From NCBI RefSeq assembly GCF_004786035.1, contig NZ_CP035088.1:708001-772000 (forward strand): 64,000 bases of DNA. The letters are read 5' to 3'. The notes beneath the pieces were generated by a model. It saw only the letters and a program-made list of their open reading frames with translations. It was not told the DNA's origin and did not search any database. The position numbers and the translations under genes are program-made. Source of the DNA: Pseudomonas viciae (lineage in GTDB: Bacteria; Pseudomonadota; Gammaproteobacteria; Pseudomonadales; Pseudomonadaceae). The stretch's first letter is position 1. Each line of letters begins with the position of its first letter. This document shows positions 29,550-37,197 of the stretch, in pieces.

Positions 29550-30343
29550 ACGCTGCCGCCATGCCTGGAGCTTCGCCTCAATGGCTATTGCTCGACGTAC
29601 CGGGCGCTCCCGGGGCTGCACGACTTCTGCAAGAACAGTTTGCCGGGGCTCGACGCTTTGCCTTGTTCGAAGGCACCGAGTTGCATGGGCTGAGGGAACA
29701 CGGTCCGCTGCTGGTGGATTTACGGCAATCACCGGCGCTGGCCGGTCTGTGTCATCTGGATGCCGGTGCCTGGCCGGGGCTGCTGTTGGTAAGCGCATCG
29801 CCAGTCGCGCCATTGCTGGCGCATCTGCGGCGTATGCTCACGGTGACCCTGGGCCTGCATCACAAAGCCTTGTTGAACTACTACAACCCGCACACCGCCA
29901 GCTACTTTTTCGACGGTTGCGACCCGCGGGAGCTCAGTTGCTGGTTGGGGCCCATCGGGTGGCTGCGCTGGTTCGGCGGCACCTGGGCCGACCGGGCGAT
30001 CGGCAGCCAGGGCTGGCAGCAATTGTCCAATCCCGGTTTACCGGTGCAGGCGCTGGAGAACGAGCACAGCCTCAGTGACCGGCAGCAGCGTCAGTTGCAG
30101 CAATGCCTGCTGGAGCGTCATGCCTGGCAATGGTCTTGCTCCACGGGGCGGGATTACCGCCTGCTCTGGGGAGACTTGCAGCAGGGCTTGACGCTGGGCT
30201 TCACCGAACGGCCGGTGCTCGACGACTGGCTGTGGCTGCGCCTGCAATACCCCGACGCCCAGCCAGTGTCGGGGCTGCCGGGCGGTTCGCAACGCGAGCG
30301 GCTCGATCATCTGCGACGGTTGTGGCGGGACAGTCCGGATTGA
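29546..30343 (+). CDS. DUF4123 adaptor chaperone
   Basis: This 265-residue protein matches the DUF4123 (Tap-1/TEC) type that loads T6SS effectors onto a cognate VgrG. Visible are the N-terminal WLLLDVPGAPGAARLL, a LLVDLRQSPALAGL strand, and the central LLNYYNPHTASYFFDGCDPRELS, a hallmark of this group. Met at 29546 overlaps the vgrG stop (ATGA), so the two are translationally coupled. Normally the effector gene follows; here the next gene is a convergent MATE transporter only four bases away, so the effector is missing, lost or encoded elsewhere. Confidence 0.85.
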   Translation: MNAAAMPGASPQWLLLDVPGAPGAARLLQEQFAGARRFALFEGTELHGLREHGPLLVDLRQSPALAGLCHLDAGAWPGLLLVSASPVAPLLAHLRRMLTVTLGLHHKALLNYYNPHTASYFFDGCDPRELSCWLGPIGWLRWFGGTWADRAIGSQGWQQLSNPGLPVQALENEHSLSDRQQRQLQQCLLERHAWQWSCSTGRDYRLLWGDLQQGLTLGFTERPVLDDWLWLRLQYPDAQPVSGLPGGSQRERLDHLRRLWRDSPD

Positions 30344-30347
30344 AACG

Positions 30348-31697
30348 TTATTGGGCGTGAGCAGCGAGCCATTCGTCACGCCGCTGCAAGTGCCAGGCGA
30401 TAGCACCGAGGGTCAGGCTGCGCAATGCCATGAACAACAGGAAGGTGATCCATAACCCGTGGTTGCCCAACCCTTGCAGCGCCCAGGCGAACGGCACCAC
30501 CAGTAACAGGGTCAGCAGCATGCCGTTGCGCATTTCCCGAGCGCGGGTGGCGCCGATGAACAGGCCGTCAAGCAGATAGCTCCAGACTGCAATCAGTGGC
30601 AGCGCGGCCAGGTAGGGCAAGTAGCGATAGGCGGTGTCGCGCACGTCGGGGATGTTGGTCTGCATATCGATGAACAGGTGGCCGGCGAGCAGAAACAGCA
30701 GGGCAAAACCGACGCTGGCAATCAGTGACCAGCCACAGGCCACCACCAGCGAGCGGCGCAGGGCCAGGCGGTCGCGGGCGCCAATGGCGTGGCCGCACAG
30801 TGCTTCGACAGCGTGGGCCAGGCCGTCCAAGGCATGGGCGGTCAGCAGCAGGCCGTTGAGCAGCAGGGCATTGGCTGCCACGGTGGCATCCCCCAGGCGC
30901 GCGCCTTGCACCGTGATCAGGAAAAACACCGCTTGCAACGCCAGACTGCGAATGAAAATGTCCCGGTTTACCGCCAGCAGCGGGCGCCAGTTTTGCCACA
31001 GCCCCAACGCCGCCCAGGCAATCCGCCCCGGCCAGGCCCGCAGCGTTTTGTGAGCCAGGGCCAGGCCGACCAGCGCCCCGGTCCACTCGGCGACGACCGA
31101 CGCCCGGGCCGATCCGGTCACACCCCAGTCCAGACCAATCACGAACCACAGGTTCAGGGCAATGTTCACCAAGTTGGTCACGAGCAAGATCGCCAACGGT
31201 GCCCGGGCATTCTGGGCACCGAGGAACCAGCCCACCAGCGCATAACTGGCCAGCGCCGCCGGCAGGCCGAAGAGCCGGGTATGGAAGAAGTCTTGGGTCA
31301 GTTGGTTGAGTTCGGCGGACGGCTGCATGAAATGCAAGGCCACGCCACTCAACGGCACACCGACCGCCCCGAGCACTATCGACAACCCCATCGCCAGCAA
31401 CAGGCCTTGCAGTAACACCTGGCGCAACGCGGCCCCGTCCCCGCGTCCGGCAGCCTGGGCGGCGAACCCGGTGGAGCCCATGCGCAGGAACCCCATGGCC
31501 CACGCCAACACCGTATACAAACTCGCCCCGACCGCCACCGCGCCCAACTGGTGGGCATGGGGCAAATGGCCGATGACGGTGCTGTCCACCAACGCCACCA
31601 GCGGCACGGAAATGTTCGAGAGAATCATCGGCGCAGCCAACGCCCAGACCCGTCGATGGGTGAGGTTGTCGCGCCAATCGGTGATCAGGTTGGACAT
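30348..31697 (-). CDS. MATE family efflux transporter, DinF-like
   Basis: This 449-residue protein with twelve hydrophobic segments falls in the DinF branch of MATE exporters: RVWALAAPMILSNISVPLVALVDSTVIG at the start, GFLRMGSTGFAAQAAGRGD, and GLDWGVTGSARASVVAEW. Such pumps expel organic cations or other toxic compounds using H+ or Na+ gradients; the substrate is unknown. It is a single gene, convergent with the DUF4123 gene; its upstream region is full of repeats. Confidence 0.92.
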   Translation of the reverse strand: MSNLITDWRDNLTHRRVWALAAPMILSNISVPLVALVDSTVIGHLPHAHQLGAVAVGASLYTVLAWAMGFLRMGSTGFAAQAAGRGDGAALRQVLLQGLLLAMGLSIVLGAVGVPLSGVALHFMQPSAELNQLTQDFFHTRLFGLPAALASYALVGWFLGAQNARAPLAILLVTNLVNIALNLWFVIGLDWGVTGSARASVVAEWTGALVGLALAHKTLRAWPGRIAWAALGLWQNWRPLLAVNRDIFIRSLALQAVFFLITVQGARLGDATVAANALLLNGLLLTAHALDGLAHAVEALCGHAIGARDRLALRRSLVVACGWSLIASVGFALLFLLAGHLFIDMQTNIPDVRDTAYRYLPYLAALPLIAVWSYLLDGLFIGATRAREMRNGMLLTLLLVVPFAWALQGLGNHGLWITFLLFMALRSLTLGAIAWHLQRRDEWLAAHAQ

Positions 31698-31750
31698 GGG
31701 GGCTCCTTGATGGAGCGCGATTGTAGCGGGTTCCAGGGCGGATACTGATC

Positions 31751-31822
31751 GTTCCCACGCTCCTGCGTGGGAATACCTCTAAGGACGCTCTGCGTTCGGC
31801 TTTAGGACGCGGAGCGTGGGAA
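31751..31822. repeat. GTTCCCACGC-type palindromic repeat
   Basis: GTTCCCACGCTCCTGCGTGGGAA hairpin at the left and CGCGGAGCGTGGGAA at the right, with GGACGCTC / GGACGC internal pairing. This is a second repeat family, distinct in sequence from the GTGGGAGC REPs, and matches a repeat seen in many P. fluorescens-group genomes. Confidence 0.75.
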
Positions 31823-31835
31823 GGATCTCAACTCC

Positions 31836-31922
31836 GTGGGAGCAAGGCTTGCCCGCGATGAAGATGACGCGGTCTTCCAGGGAGCCGAGGCGTCTGTCTC
31901 GCGAGCAAGCTTTGCTCCCACA
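31836..31922. repeat. REP inverted pair upstream of small membrane protein's stop
   Basis: GTGGGAGCAAGGCTTGCCCG at 31836 and the inverse TCGCGAGCAAGCTTTGCTCC ending 31922. The two arms are of different subtypes (AAGGCTTGCC versus AAAGCTTGCTC). Directly downstream of the gene at 31937-32230. Confidence 0.8.
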
Positions 31923-31936
31923 CAGCGCTCTCGGCC

Positions 31937-32230
31937 CTAGTGAATAATCCAACTCAACACCCACAACCCCAGCACCAACCAAATAATCCCCATGACGATC
32001 GACGCCCGCATGAACGCGCGGATCGCCGAGTACAGCAGCATCAACCCGAGGATCAGTGCCAGGATGCTGATGATCGAGGTGTCCATGCCCAGGGTGCGGG
32101 CCAGGCCATCGACGAAGTTGCCGCCGGCATTGGCCAGGGTGTTGAACAGGCCGCTGAGCAGGTCGACGATGAAACGGATCACCGAACCGAGCGCCTGGCC
32201 GAGCCATTCGAAAAAGCTTTCTACCTGCAT
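31937..32230 (-). CDS. Small membrane protein of unknown function
   Basis: This 97-residue protein has an amphipathic N-terminal half (FFEWLGQALGSVIRFIVDLLSG) and two predicted transmembrane helices in the C-terminal half (ISILALILGLMLLYSAIRAF and IVMGIIWLVLGLWVLSWII). It ends a few bases from a REP pair. I recognise no named family. It is divergent from the mazG-cmoM unit, from which it is separated by about 160 bases. Confidence 0.7.
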   Translation of the reverse strand: MQVESFFEWLGQALGSVIRFIVDLLSGLFNTLANAGGNFVDGLARTLGMDTSIISILALILGLMLLYSAIRAFMRASIVMGIIWLVLGLWVLSWIIH

Positions 32231-32392
32231 GTATGCATCCTGATGAGAGGGGGGACGTTGAGCCTTTGGCTTCTGATTGTAGGAGCTGCGCGGGCCGCAA
32301 TCGTTCGATTATGGGGCAAACCGCCGCTTCGTACCGAGACTCTTGCCTTCCCCGGTCATCCCCCCGAAGCTATGCGCATTCAGGAGAGCCCG

Positions 32393-32698
32393 ATGAACCT
32401 TGTTGAACTGACCGAACGCCTGCACGCCATTCGTGACCGTAACGATTGGCGGCCATTCCACAGCCCGAAAAACCTCGCCATGGCCGCCAGCGTGGAAATG
32501 GCCGAGCTGGTGGAGATTTTCCAGTGGCTGACCGAGGACCAGTCGCGCCAGCTGCCCGCGGACAAACTGGCCCACGCCGGGCAGGAAGTCGGCGACATCG
32601 TGTTGTACCTATTGCTGCTGTGCAGTGAACTGGGGTTGGACATGGACGCGGTGGTACGCAGCAAACTGGCCGACAGCGAGCGGCGGTTCGGCCAATGA
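32393..32698 (+). CDS. MazG-type nucleotide pyrophosphohydrolase
   Basis: This 101-residue all-helical protein has the MazG metal-binding signature: Glu residues in VEMAELVEIFQW and the later QEVGDIVLYLLLL. Its size and sequence resemble the RS21-C6/DCTPP1 (dCTP pyrophosphatase-like) group that cleaves non-canonical or excess dNTPs to the monophosphate. Met at 32393 follows AGGAG at 32382-32386. It overlaps cmoM by four bases, so the two are coupled. Confidence 0.85.
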   Translation: MNLVELTERLHAIRDRNDWRPFHSPKNLAMAASVEMAELVEIFQWLTEDQSRQLPADKLAHAGQEVGDIVLYLLLLCSELGLDMDAVVRSKLADSERRFGQ

Positions 32699-33444
32699 GC
32701 GACCGTCATTTCGATCAACTCGCCACGCGCTTTGCGGAAAAAATCTACGGCGGGGCCAAGGGCGCGATCCGTCTGGCGGTGCTGCAGGCCGATCTGCTTG
32801 AGACCTTGCCGGATCGCCCGTTGCGGGTGCTGGATATCGGCGCCGGCCTGGGCCACATGTCGTTGTGGTTGGCCGAGCGCGGCCATCAGGTGACCCTGGC
32901 CGAGCCGGCCGAGCCGATGCTCGAAGGCGCCCGCCAACGGTTTGCCGATGCTGGCCAGAGCGCCACGTTCATCCAGGCGCCGTGGCAGGAATTGCTCGGT
33001 CAGCTCACTGCGCCTTACGACCTGGTGTTGTGTCATGCGGTGCTGGAGTGGCTGGCCGAGCCCCACGCGATCCTGCCGGTGCTGCATCAACTCACGGTCC
33101 CGGGTGGTTGGCTGTCCCTGGCGTTCTACAACCGCGACGCGCTGGTCTATCGCAATCTGCTCAAGGGGCATTTCCGCAAATTGCGCAAGAACGACATGGC
33201 CGGTGAAAAACAGAGCCTGACGCCACAACAACCCCTTGATCCGCGTGAATTGGCGGCGCAACTTGAAGGCTTGTGGCAGGTCGAAACCCAGAGTGGCGTG
33301 CGGGTTTTCCATGACTACATGCCGGTGGAGTTCCAGGGCCGCGTCGAGCTTGCGCAGTTGCTGGAAATGGAGCTGGCCCATCGTCGCCATCCGGCGTTTG
33401 CCGGGTTGGGACGTTATCTGCACTGGATCTGCCGTCCCCTCTGA
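32695..33444 (+). CDS. cmoM: tRNA cmo5U carboxymethyl methyltransferase, CmoM/SmtA-like
   Basis: This 249-residue class I SAM methyltransferase has motif I VLDIGAGLGHMSLWLAERGH, then VTLAEPAEPML and the family-specific LVLCHAVLEWL and AFYNRDALVYRNLLKGHF. It matches E. coli CmoM (formerly SmtA), which methylates 5-carboxymethoxyuridine at the tRNA wobble position. It overlaps mazG at its start and is followed 25 bases later by a lipoprotein gene. Confidence 0.88.
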   Translation: MSDRHFDQLATRFAEKIYGGAKGAIRLAVLQADLLETLPDRPLRVLDIGAGLGHMSLWLAERGHQVTLAEPAEPMLEGARQRFADAGQSATFIQAPWQELLGQLTAPYDLVLCHAVLEWLAEPHAILPVLHQLTVPGGWLSLAFYNRDALVYRNLLKGHFRKLRKNDMAGEKQSLTPQQPLDPRELAAQLEGLWQVETQSGVRVFHDYMPVEFQGRVELAQLLEMELAHRRHPAFAGLGRYLHWICRPL

Positions 33445-33469
33445 TCTGAAAGAGCAATCGGAGCGCTAA

Positions 33470-34087
33470 ATGAAAGGTCGTTCAGGGTTGTTGGTGCTGT
33501 GCCTGGGGCTGGCGGCCTGCCAGGGCAGCAACCCGTATGTCGCCACATCTAACCCGCTGCCGCCGGCACCGCCCGAGGCAGCCACGGTGTTCGACCGCAG
33601 TGCCTACCCGGCGCCGCCCCGTGATTACGGGCGCTATCGCAGTTGGGCCTGGCTCAACGGCCGTCTGCCAGCGGGTACCGCTTGGGCGGACTCAGCCCAG
33701 GTGGCTGAAGCGGTGAGCAATGCCCTGGACCAGCGTGGCCTGCGCCCATTACACGATAACCGGCCGGCCGATCTGTTCGTTAGCGCCGATCTGCGCCTGG
33801 AGACTCGCGTGCGCCAGGTTCGGGACGACTATGATTCCGGTTACTACGGCGGCTACAGCCGTCATGACCGCTATGGTCCCGGCTATGGCATGTACCACTC
33901 GGTGCCGATGGTGCGCACGTATCAGGAGCAGGTCGTGGTGGTGCGTGTGGATCTGTTCGATGCCCGCAGTGGTCAGCCGGTATGGAGCGCCAGCGCCGAA
34001 ACCAGCCAGCGCGGCAATCAGAGTGAGCACACCGATGCCATTCGCGAAGCGGTGGAAAAAGCCCTGTCGGCTTATCCTCCAAGTTGA
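33470..34087 (+). CDS. DUF4136 lipoprotein, copy 1
   Basis: This 205-residue lipoprotein precursor has a signal peptide with lipobox LAAC (Cys17) and the DUF4136 pattern: [25 protein letters not shown] and [21 protein letters not shown] Tyr/Gly-rich insert at about 120-145 ([20 protein letters not shown]) is unusual. It is probably anchored to the outer membrane. No function is known. A related lipoprotein follows 20 bases later, pointing to a duplication and shared transcript. Confidence 0.85.
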   Translation: MKGRSGLLVLCLGLAACQGSNPYVATSNPLPPAPPEAATVFDRSAYPAPPRDYGRYRSWAWLNGRLPAGTAWADSAQVAEAVSNALDQRGLRPLHDNRPADLFVSADLRLETRVRQVRDDYDSGYYGGYSRHDRYGPGYGMYHSVPMVRTYQEQVVVVRVDLFDARSGQPVWSASAETSQRGNQSEHTDAIREAVEKALSAYPPS

Positions 34088-34107
34088 TTACGCAACGGAG
34101 AAAAATC

Positions 34108-34665
34108 ATGTTTCGCCGTCTTGCTCTACTGGCGTTCGCTGTACTGCTCAGCGCCTGTGCTACCAACCAGGTCAACCACGACTTCGACACCAGTCGTGAT
34201 TTTGCCGCCTATCGCAGCTGGAGCTGGAAGGAACCGGCGCTGCAATATCGGCCCGATGATCCGCGGATCAAGAGCGACCTGACGGAGCAGCGGATTCGCC
34301 AAGCCGTGGCCGATCAACTCGACCAACGCGGCCTACGCCCGGCTGCGGCTGGCGGGCGAGGCGATGTGCTGGTCCAGGCCTACCTGATCGTCGAGGATCG
34401 CCAACAGCAAGTGACCACCAACTACGGCGGCGGTTGGGGCAGCCCCTGGAATGGCTATTGGGGTGGGCCGATGTACAACGAAACCCGCAACATCAGCTAC
34501 AAAGTCGCCACCGTGCAGATCGACCTGCTCGACGGCAAGGACGGCAAGCTGGTGTGGCGCGGCAGTGATGAACGAATGCTCAGCAACTCGCCCAACCCGA
34601 CTGATCGCGACATGGCGGTGCGTGAGACCGTGGGGCGGATTCTGGCCAACTACCCTCCGCGGTAG
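34108..34665 (+). CDS. DUF4136 lipoprotein, copy 2
   Basis: This 185-residue lipoprotein has lipobox LSAC (Cys18). Met at 34108 follows CGGAG and gives a clean signal peptide, which is better than the upstream in-frame Met. The domain repeats copy 1: [47 protein letters not shown] Gly/Trp-rich insert (YGGGWGSPWNGYWGG) takes the place of the Tyr/Gly insert of copy 1. Likely a paired outer-membrane lipoprotein. Confidence 0.85.
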   Translation: MFRRLALLAFAVLLSACATNQVNHDFDTSRDFAAYRSWSWKEPALQYRPDDPRIKSDLTEQRIRQAVADQLDQRGLRPAAAGGRGDVLVQAYLIVEDRQQQVTTNYGGGWGSPWNGYWGGPMYNETRNISYKVATVQIDLLDGKDGKLVWRGSDERMLSNSPNPTDRDMAVRETVGRILANYPPR

Positions 34666-34701
34666 GCAGATCCAGCATCGAAGCAAGCCAACCCACCGCT
34701 T

Positions 34702-34792
34702 TCGCGAGCAAGCCCGCTCCCACAGGGATTGGTGGTGGATGCAATTTCTATGATCACCAAGGAACCCATGTGGGAGCGAGCTTGCTCGCGAA
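34702..34792. repeat. REP pair in outward arrangement
   Basis: An arm reading TCGCGAGCAAGCCCGCTCCC (34702-34725) is followed by TGTGGGAGCGAGCTTGCTCG (34769-34792). The order is the reverse of the other pairs (inverse arm first), so these may be the facing halves of two adjacent elements. Confidence 0.8.
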
Positions 34793-34859
34793 GGCGGCTT
34801 TGCGGCCGACCTGTTCATCCCGTATGTACCCGATAAAAACTGTCGCAGCAGCGCCCATC

Positions 34860-35720
34860 TCAGCCAACCGGCCGCCACTCGCCTACCATATGCTCCAACT
34901 CCCCAGCCCCGACCAATCGCAAATCCCCACTGGACCCTGCCGCACTCGCCAGCAGCGTCACCTCACTGGGCAGGCGCACGGGTTTCTTGAAGGTCACTTC
35001 GATCTCGATGTTGGCATCGGGCAGGTGGTCGTCCAGCGCCGCCAGGGTCCTGGCTTTGTTCCATAGGCCGTGGGCGATGGCGGTGGGGAAGCCGAACAGT
35101 CGGGCGCTGAGGCCGCTCAGGTGGATCGGGTTGTAATCGCCGGACACCTTGGCGTACTGCCGACCGATGTCCGCTGGTGCCGTCCAGCGTGCCACTTCAG
35201 TCAACAGCAGGCTTTTCTGCGGCGAGTCTTCCACCAGCGCGCCATCCAACTGCACGCCTTTGCAGAGCATTTGGCTCGTGGCTTCCCACAACGGTCCCAG
35301 TTGATCATCGAGGCGGGTCACCAAGTCGAACACCGCGCCTTTGGGATGGGCTTGCAGATTTTCGACATTGACGCTGGCCCTTACCTGGCTGACGCCGCCC
35401 ATGGGCCGTAGCACACGGATGCGGTTGCTCAAGTGGATCAGCCCCAGCAGTGGAAACGGAAAGTCCCGGGCAGTGAGCAATTGCATTTGCAGGGCGAACG
35501 CCAGGACGTGGGGATAGGTCGGCGGCAACAGCCCGTTTTCGGCAAAACCACAGACCTTGCGATAGGCCGCCAGGCGTTGCTGATTGACCTGCACCATTTG
35601 GCGCAATCCTTCCTCGGGCAACGTTTTTCCGGTGACTTTGCGCCGTGTCGCGGCTTTCGCATACAGCCCGGACATACTCGGCGCGCCACTTACCTCATGC
35701 CATTGGATCGTCATGGTCAT
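34860..35720 (-). CDS. MaoC-type (R)-3-hydroxyacyl dehydratase
   Basis: This 286-residue protein has a C-terminal MaoC hot-dog domain with the hydratase motif YAKVSGDYNPIHLSGLSARLFGFPTAIAHGLW (in adjoining parts): Asp and His of DYNPIH are the catalytic pair. The N-terminal half is a second, degenerate hot-dog fold. It should hydrate or dehydrate acyl-CoA or acyl-ACP chains. It overlaps the upstream fabG-like gene by four bases (35717-35720), and the ATG at 35720 follows TTGGGAG. The pairing suggests it dehydrates the product of that reductase. Confidence 0.87.
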   Translation of the reverse strand: MTMTIQWHEVSGAPSMSGLYAKAATRRKVTGKTLPEEGLRQMVQVNQQRLAAYRKVCGFAENGLLPPTYPHVLAFALQMQLLTARDFPFPLLGLIHLSNRIRVLRPMGGVSQVRASVNVENLQAHPKGAVFDLVTRLDDQLGPLWEATSQMLCKGVQLDGALVEDSPQKSLLLTEVARWTAPADIGRQYAKVSGDYNPIHLSGLSARLFGFPTAIAHGLWNKARTLAALDDHLPDANIEIEVTFKKPVRLPSEVTLLASAAGSSGDLRLVGAGELEHMVGEWRPVG

Positions 35721-37069
35721 GCTCCCAAAAGGCTTTGCCCACAGACCCGCAACGCCTGCCCGGTCACCGCGCCTGTTCCCGGCTGCGCCAGCCACGCCAC
35801 GGCTTCGGCGACGTCCTGGGGCAGGCCACCCTGGCCCAGGGAACTCATGCGCCGCCCGGCTTCGCGCAGGGCGAAGGGGATCTCGGCGGTCATGCGCGTT
35901 TCAATGAAGCCCGGTGCCACGGCGTTGATGCTGATGCCGCGCGCCTGCAACGCCGGCGCCCAGGCCTGGGCCAGTCCGATCAGCCCGGCCTTGCTTGCGG
36001 CGTAGTTGGTTTGCCCGCGATTGCCGGCGATGCCACTGATGGACGCGAGCAACACTACGCGGCCATTGTCCCGCAGGGTGCCGCTGTCGAGCAGGGCCTT
36101 GGTCAGCACTTGCGGGGCGTTGAGGTTGACCGCCAGCACGGCGTCCCAGAACTCCGGGGTCATGTTGGCGAGGGTCTTGTCCCGGGTGATACCGGCGTTG
36201 TGCACCACGATGTCGACGCCGTCCGGCAGGTGCTCGATCAATTGTGCGGCGGCGTCCTCGGCGCAGATATCCAGCGTGACGCTGCGCCCGCTCAAGCGTG
36301 CCGCCAGGGCGTCGAGGTCGGCCTTGGCCTGGGGAACGTCCAGCAGAATCACGTCGGCGCCGTCCCGGGCCAGGGTTTCGGCGATGGATGCGCCGATCCC
36401 CCGGGCTGCGCCGGTGACCAGGGCCTTGAGCCCGGTGAGCGGTCGGGTCCAATCCTGGACCTGGGTGCCGCAGGCGTTGAGGCGAATGACCTGCCCGGAA
36501 ACGAAGGCACTTTTGGGCGACAGGAAAAACCGCAGCGCGCCTTCCAGCTGCGTTTCGGCACCGTCGCCGACATACAGCAGTTGCAGCGTCCCGCCGTGGC
36601 GCAGTTCTTTGGCCAGGGAGCGGCTGAAACCCTCCAGCGCCCGCTGGGCACTGGCGGCGAACGGATCGCCAAGGCTTTCCGGGGCACGACCGAGGATAAC
36701 GACATGGGCGCTGCGGTCGAGATTTTTCATCAGTGGCTGGAAAAACGCCCGCAACTGTTTGAGCTGATCAGCCTGCACCAGATGGCTGGCGTCATACACC
36801 ACTGCCTTGATTTTCGGGCCGTGGCCGGGGATCCACTCGCTGGCCAGGGTCGGCTCGGCGCCGTAGACGAAAATGGCATCGGTCAGGCGCTTGGCGAATG
36901 TGCCGACTTGTTCGGTCAACGGCCCGCCGCCCAGCAACAGCGCCCCCTCGATCGGCCGCAGCCGCCCGGCTTGCCAGCGCTCCAGACGCACCGGTGATGG
37001 CAGGCCGAGGGCCCCGACCAGACGCAGGCCAATGGGCGAATTGGCGAAGTCGATATAACGGTCTGACAT
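35717..37069 (-). CDS. High-molecular-weight 3-oxoacyl reductase (FabG4-like)
   Basis: This 450-residue protein is nearly twice the size of classical FabG. The N-terminal ~205 residues form a divergent flavodoxin-like domain. The C-terminal SDR domain shows KALVTGAARGIGASIAETLA, the HNAG motif, and catalytic Ser (ASISG) and Tyr/Lys (TNYAASKAG), ending with GQALRVCGQSLLGA. This layout is that of FabG4 (mycobacterial Rv0242c type), an NADH-dependent 3-oxoacyl-CoA/ACP reductase. Met at 37069 follows a GGAG. It is cotranscribed with the MaoC gene and divergent from a thiolase. Confidence 0.88.
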   Translation of the reverse strand: MSDRYIDFANSPIGLRLVGALGLPSPVRLERWQAGRLRPIEGALLLGGGPLTEQVGTFAKRLTDAIFVYGAEPTLASEWIPGHGPKIKAVVYDASHLVQADQLKQLRAFFQPLMKNLDRSAHVVILGRAPESLGDPFAASAQRALEGFSRSLAKELRHGGTLQLLYVGDGAETQLEGALRFFLSPKSAFVSGQVIRLNACGTQVQDWTRPLTGLKALVTGAARGIGASIAETLARDGADVILLDVPQAKADLDALAARLSGRSVTLDICAEDAAAQLIEHLPDGVDIVVHNAGITRDKTLANMTPEFWDAVLAVNLNAPQVLTKALLDSGTLRDNGRVVLLASISGIAGNRGQTNYAASKAGLIGLAQAWAPALQARGISINAVAPGFIETRMTAEIPFALREAGRRMSSLGQGGLPQDVAEAVAWLAQPGTGAVTGQALRVCGQSLLGA

Positions 37070-37152
37070 GGAACACACTCCGGCTGATGAGGTTGAAAGT
37101 GTGGACCATGATTGGCAATCAGTCGTTCGATTGGCGAGATAAAGCCTAAGCT

Positions 37153-37186
37153 TGTGCAGGACTATTAGCGCATTCGTACCTGCACA
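37153..37186. promoter_or_regulatory. Inverted repeat, likely operator of the thiolase/FabG divergent region
   Basis: TGTGCAGG (37153-37160) and CCTGCACA (37179-37186), perfect 8-bp arms 18 bases apart, end 11 bases before the thiolase ATG. The position, overlapping the leader of one gene in a divergent pair, fits a repressor site. The regulator is not in the window as far as I can tell. Confidence 0.5.
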
Positions 37187-37197
37187 GGGAGTTTTTC

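Noticed and set aside
28242-30343. Prophage tail remnant instead of T6SS genes
   Set aside because: The VgrG ring and OB motifs plus a DUF4123 chaperone point to T6SS accessory genes; no phage structural or integrase gene lies nearby.
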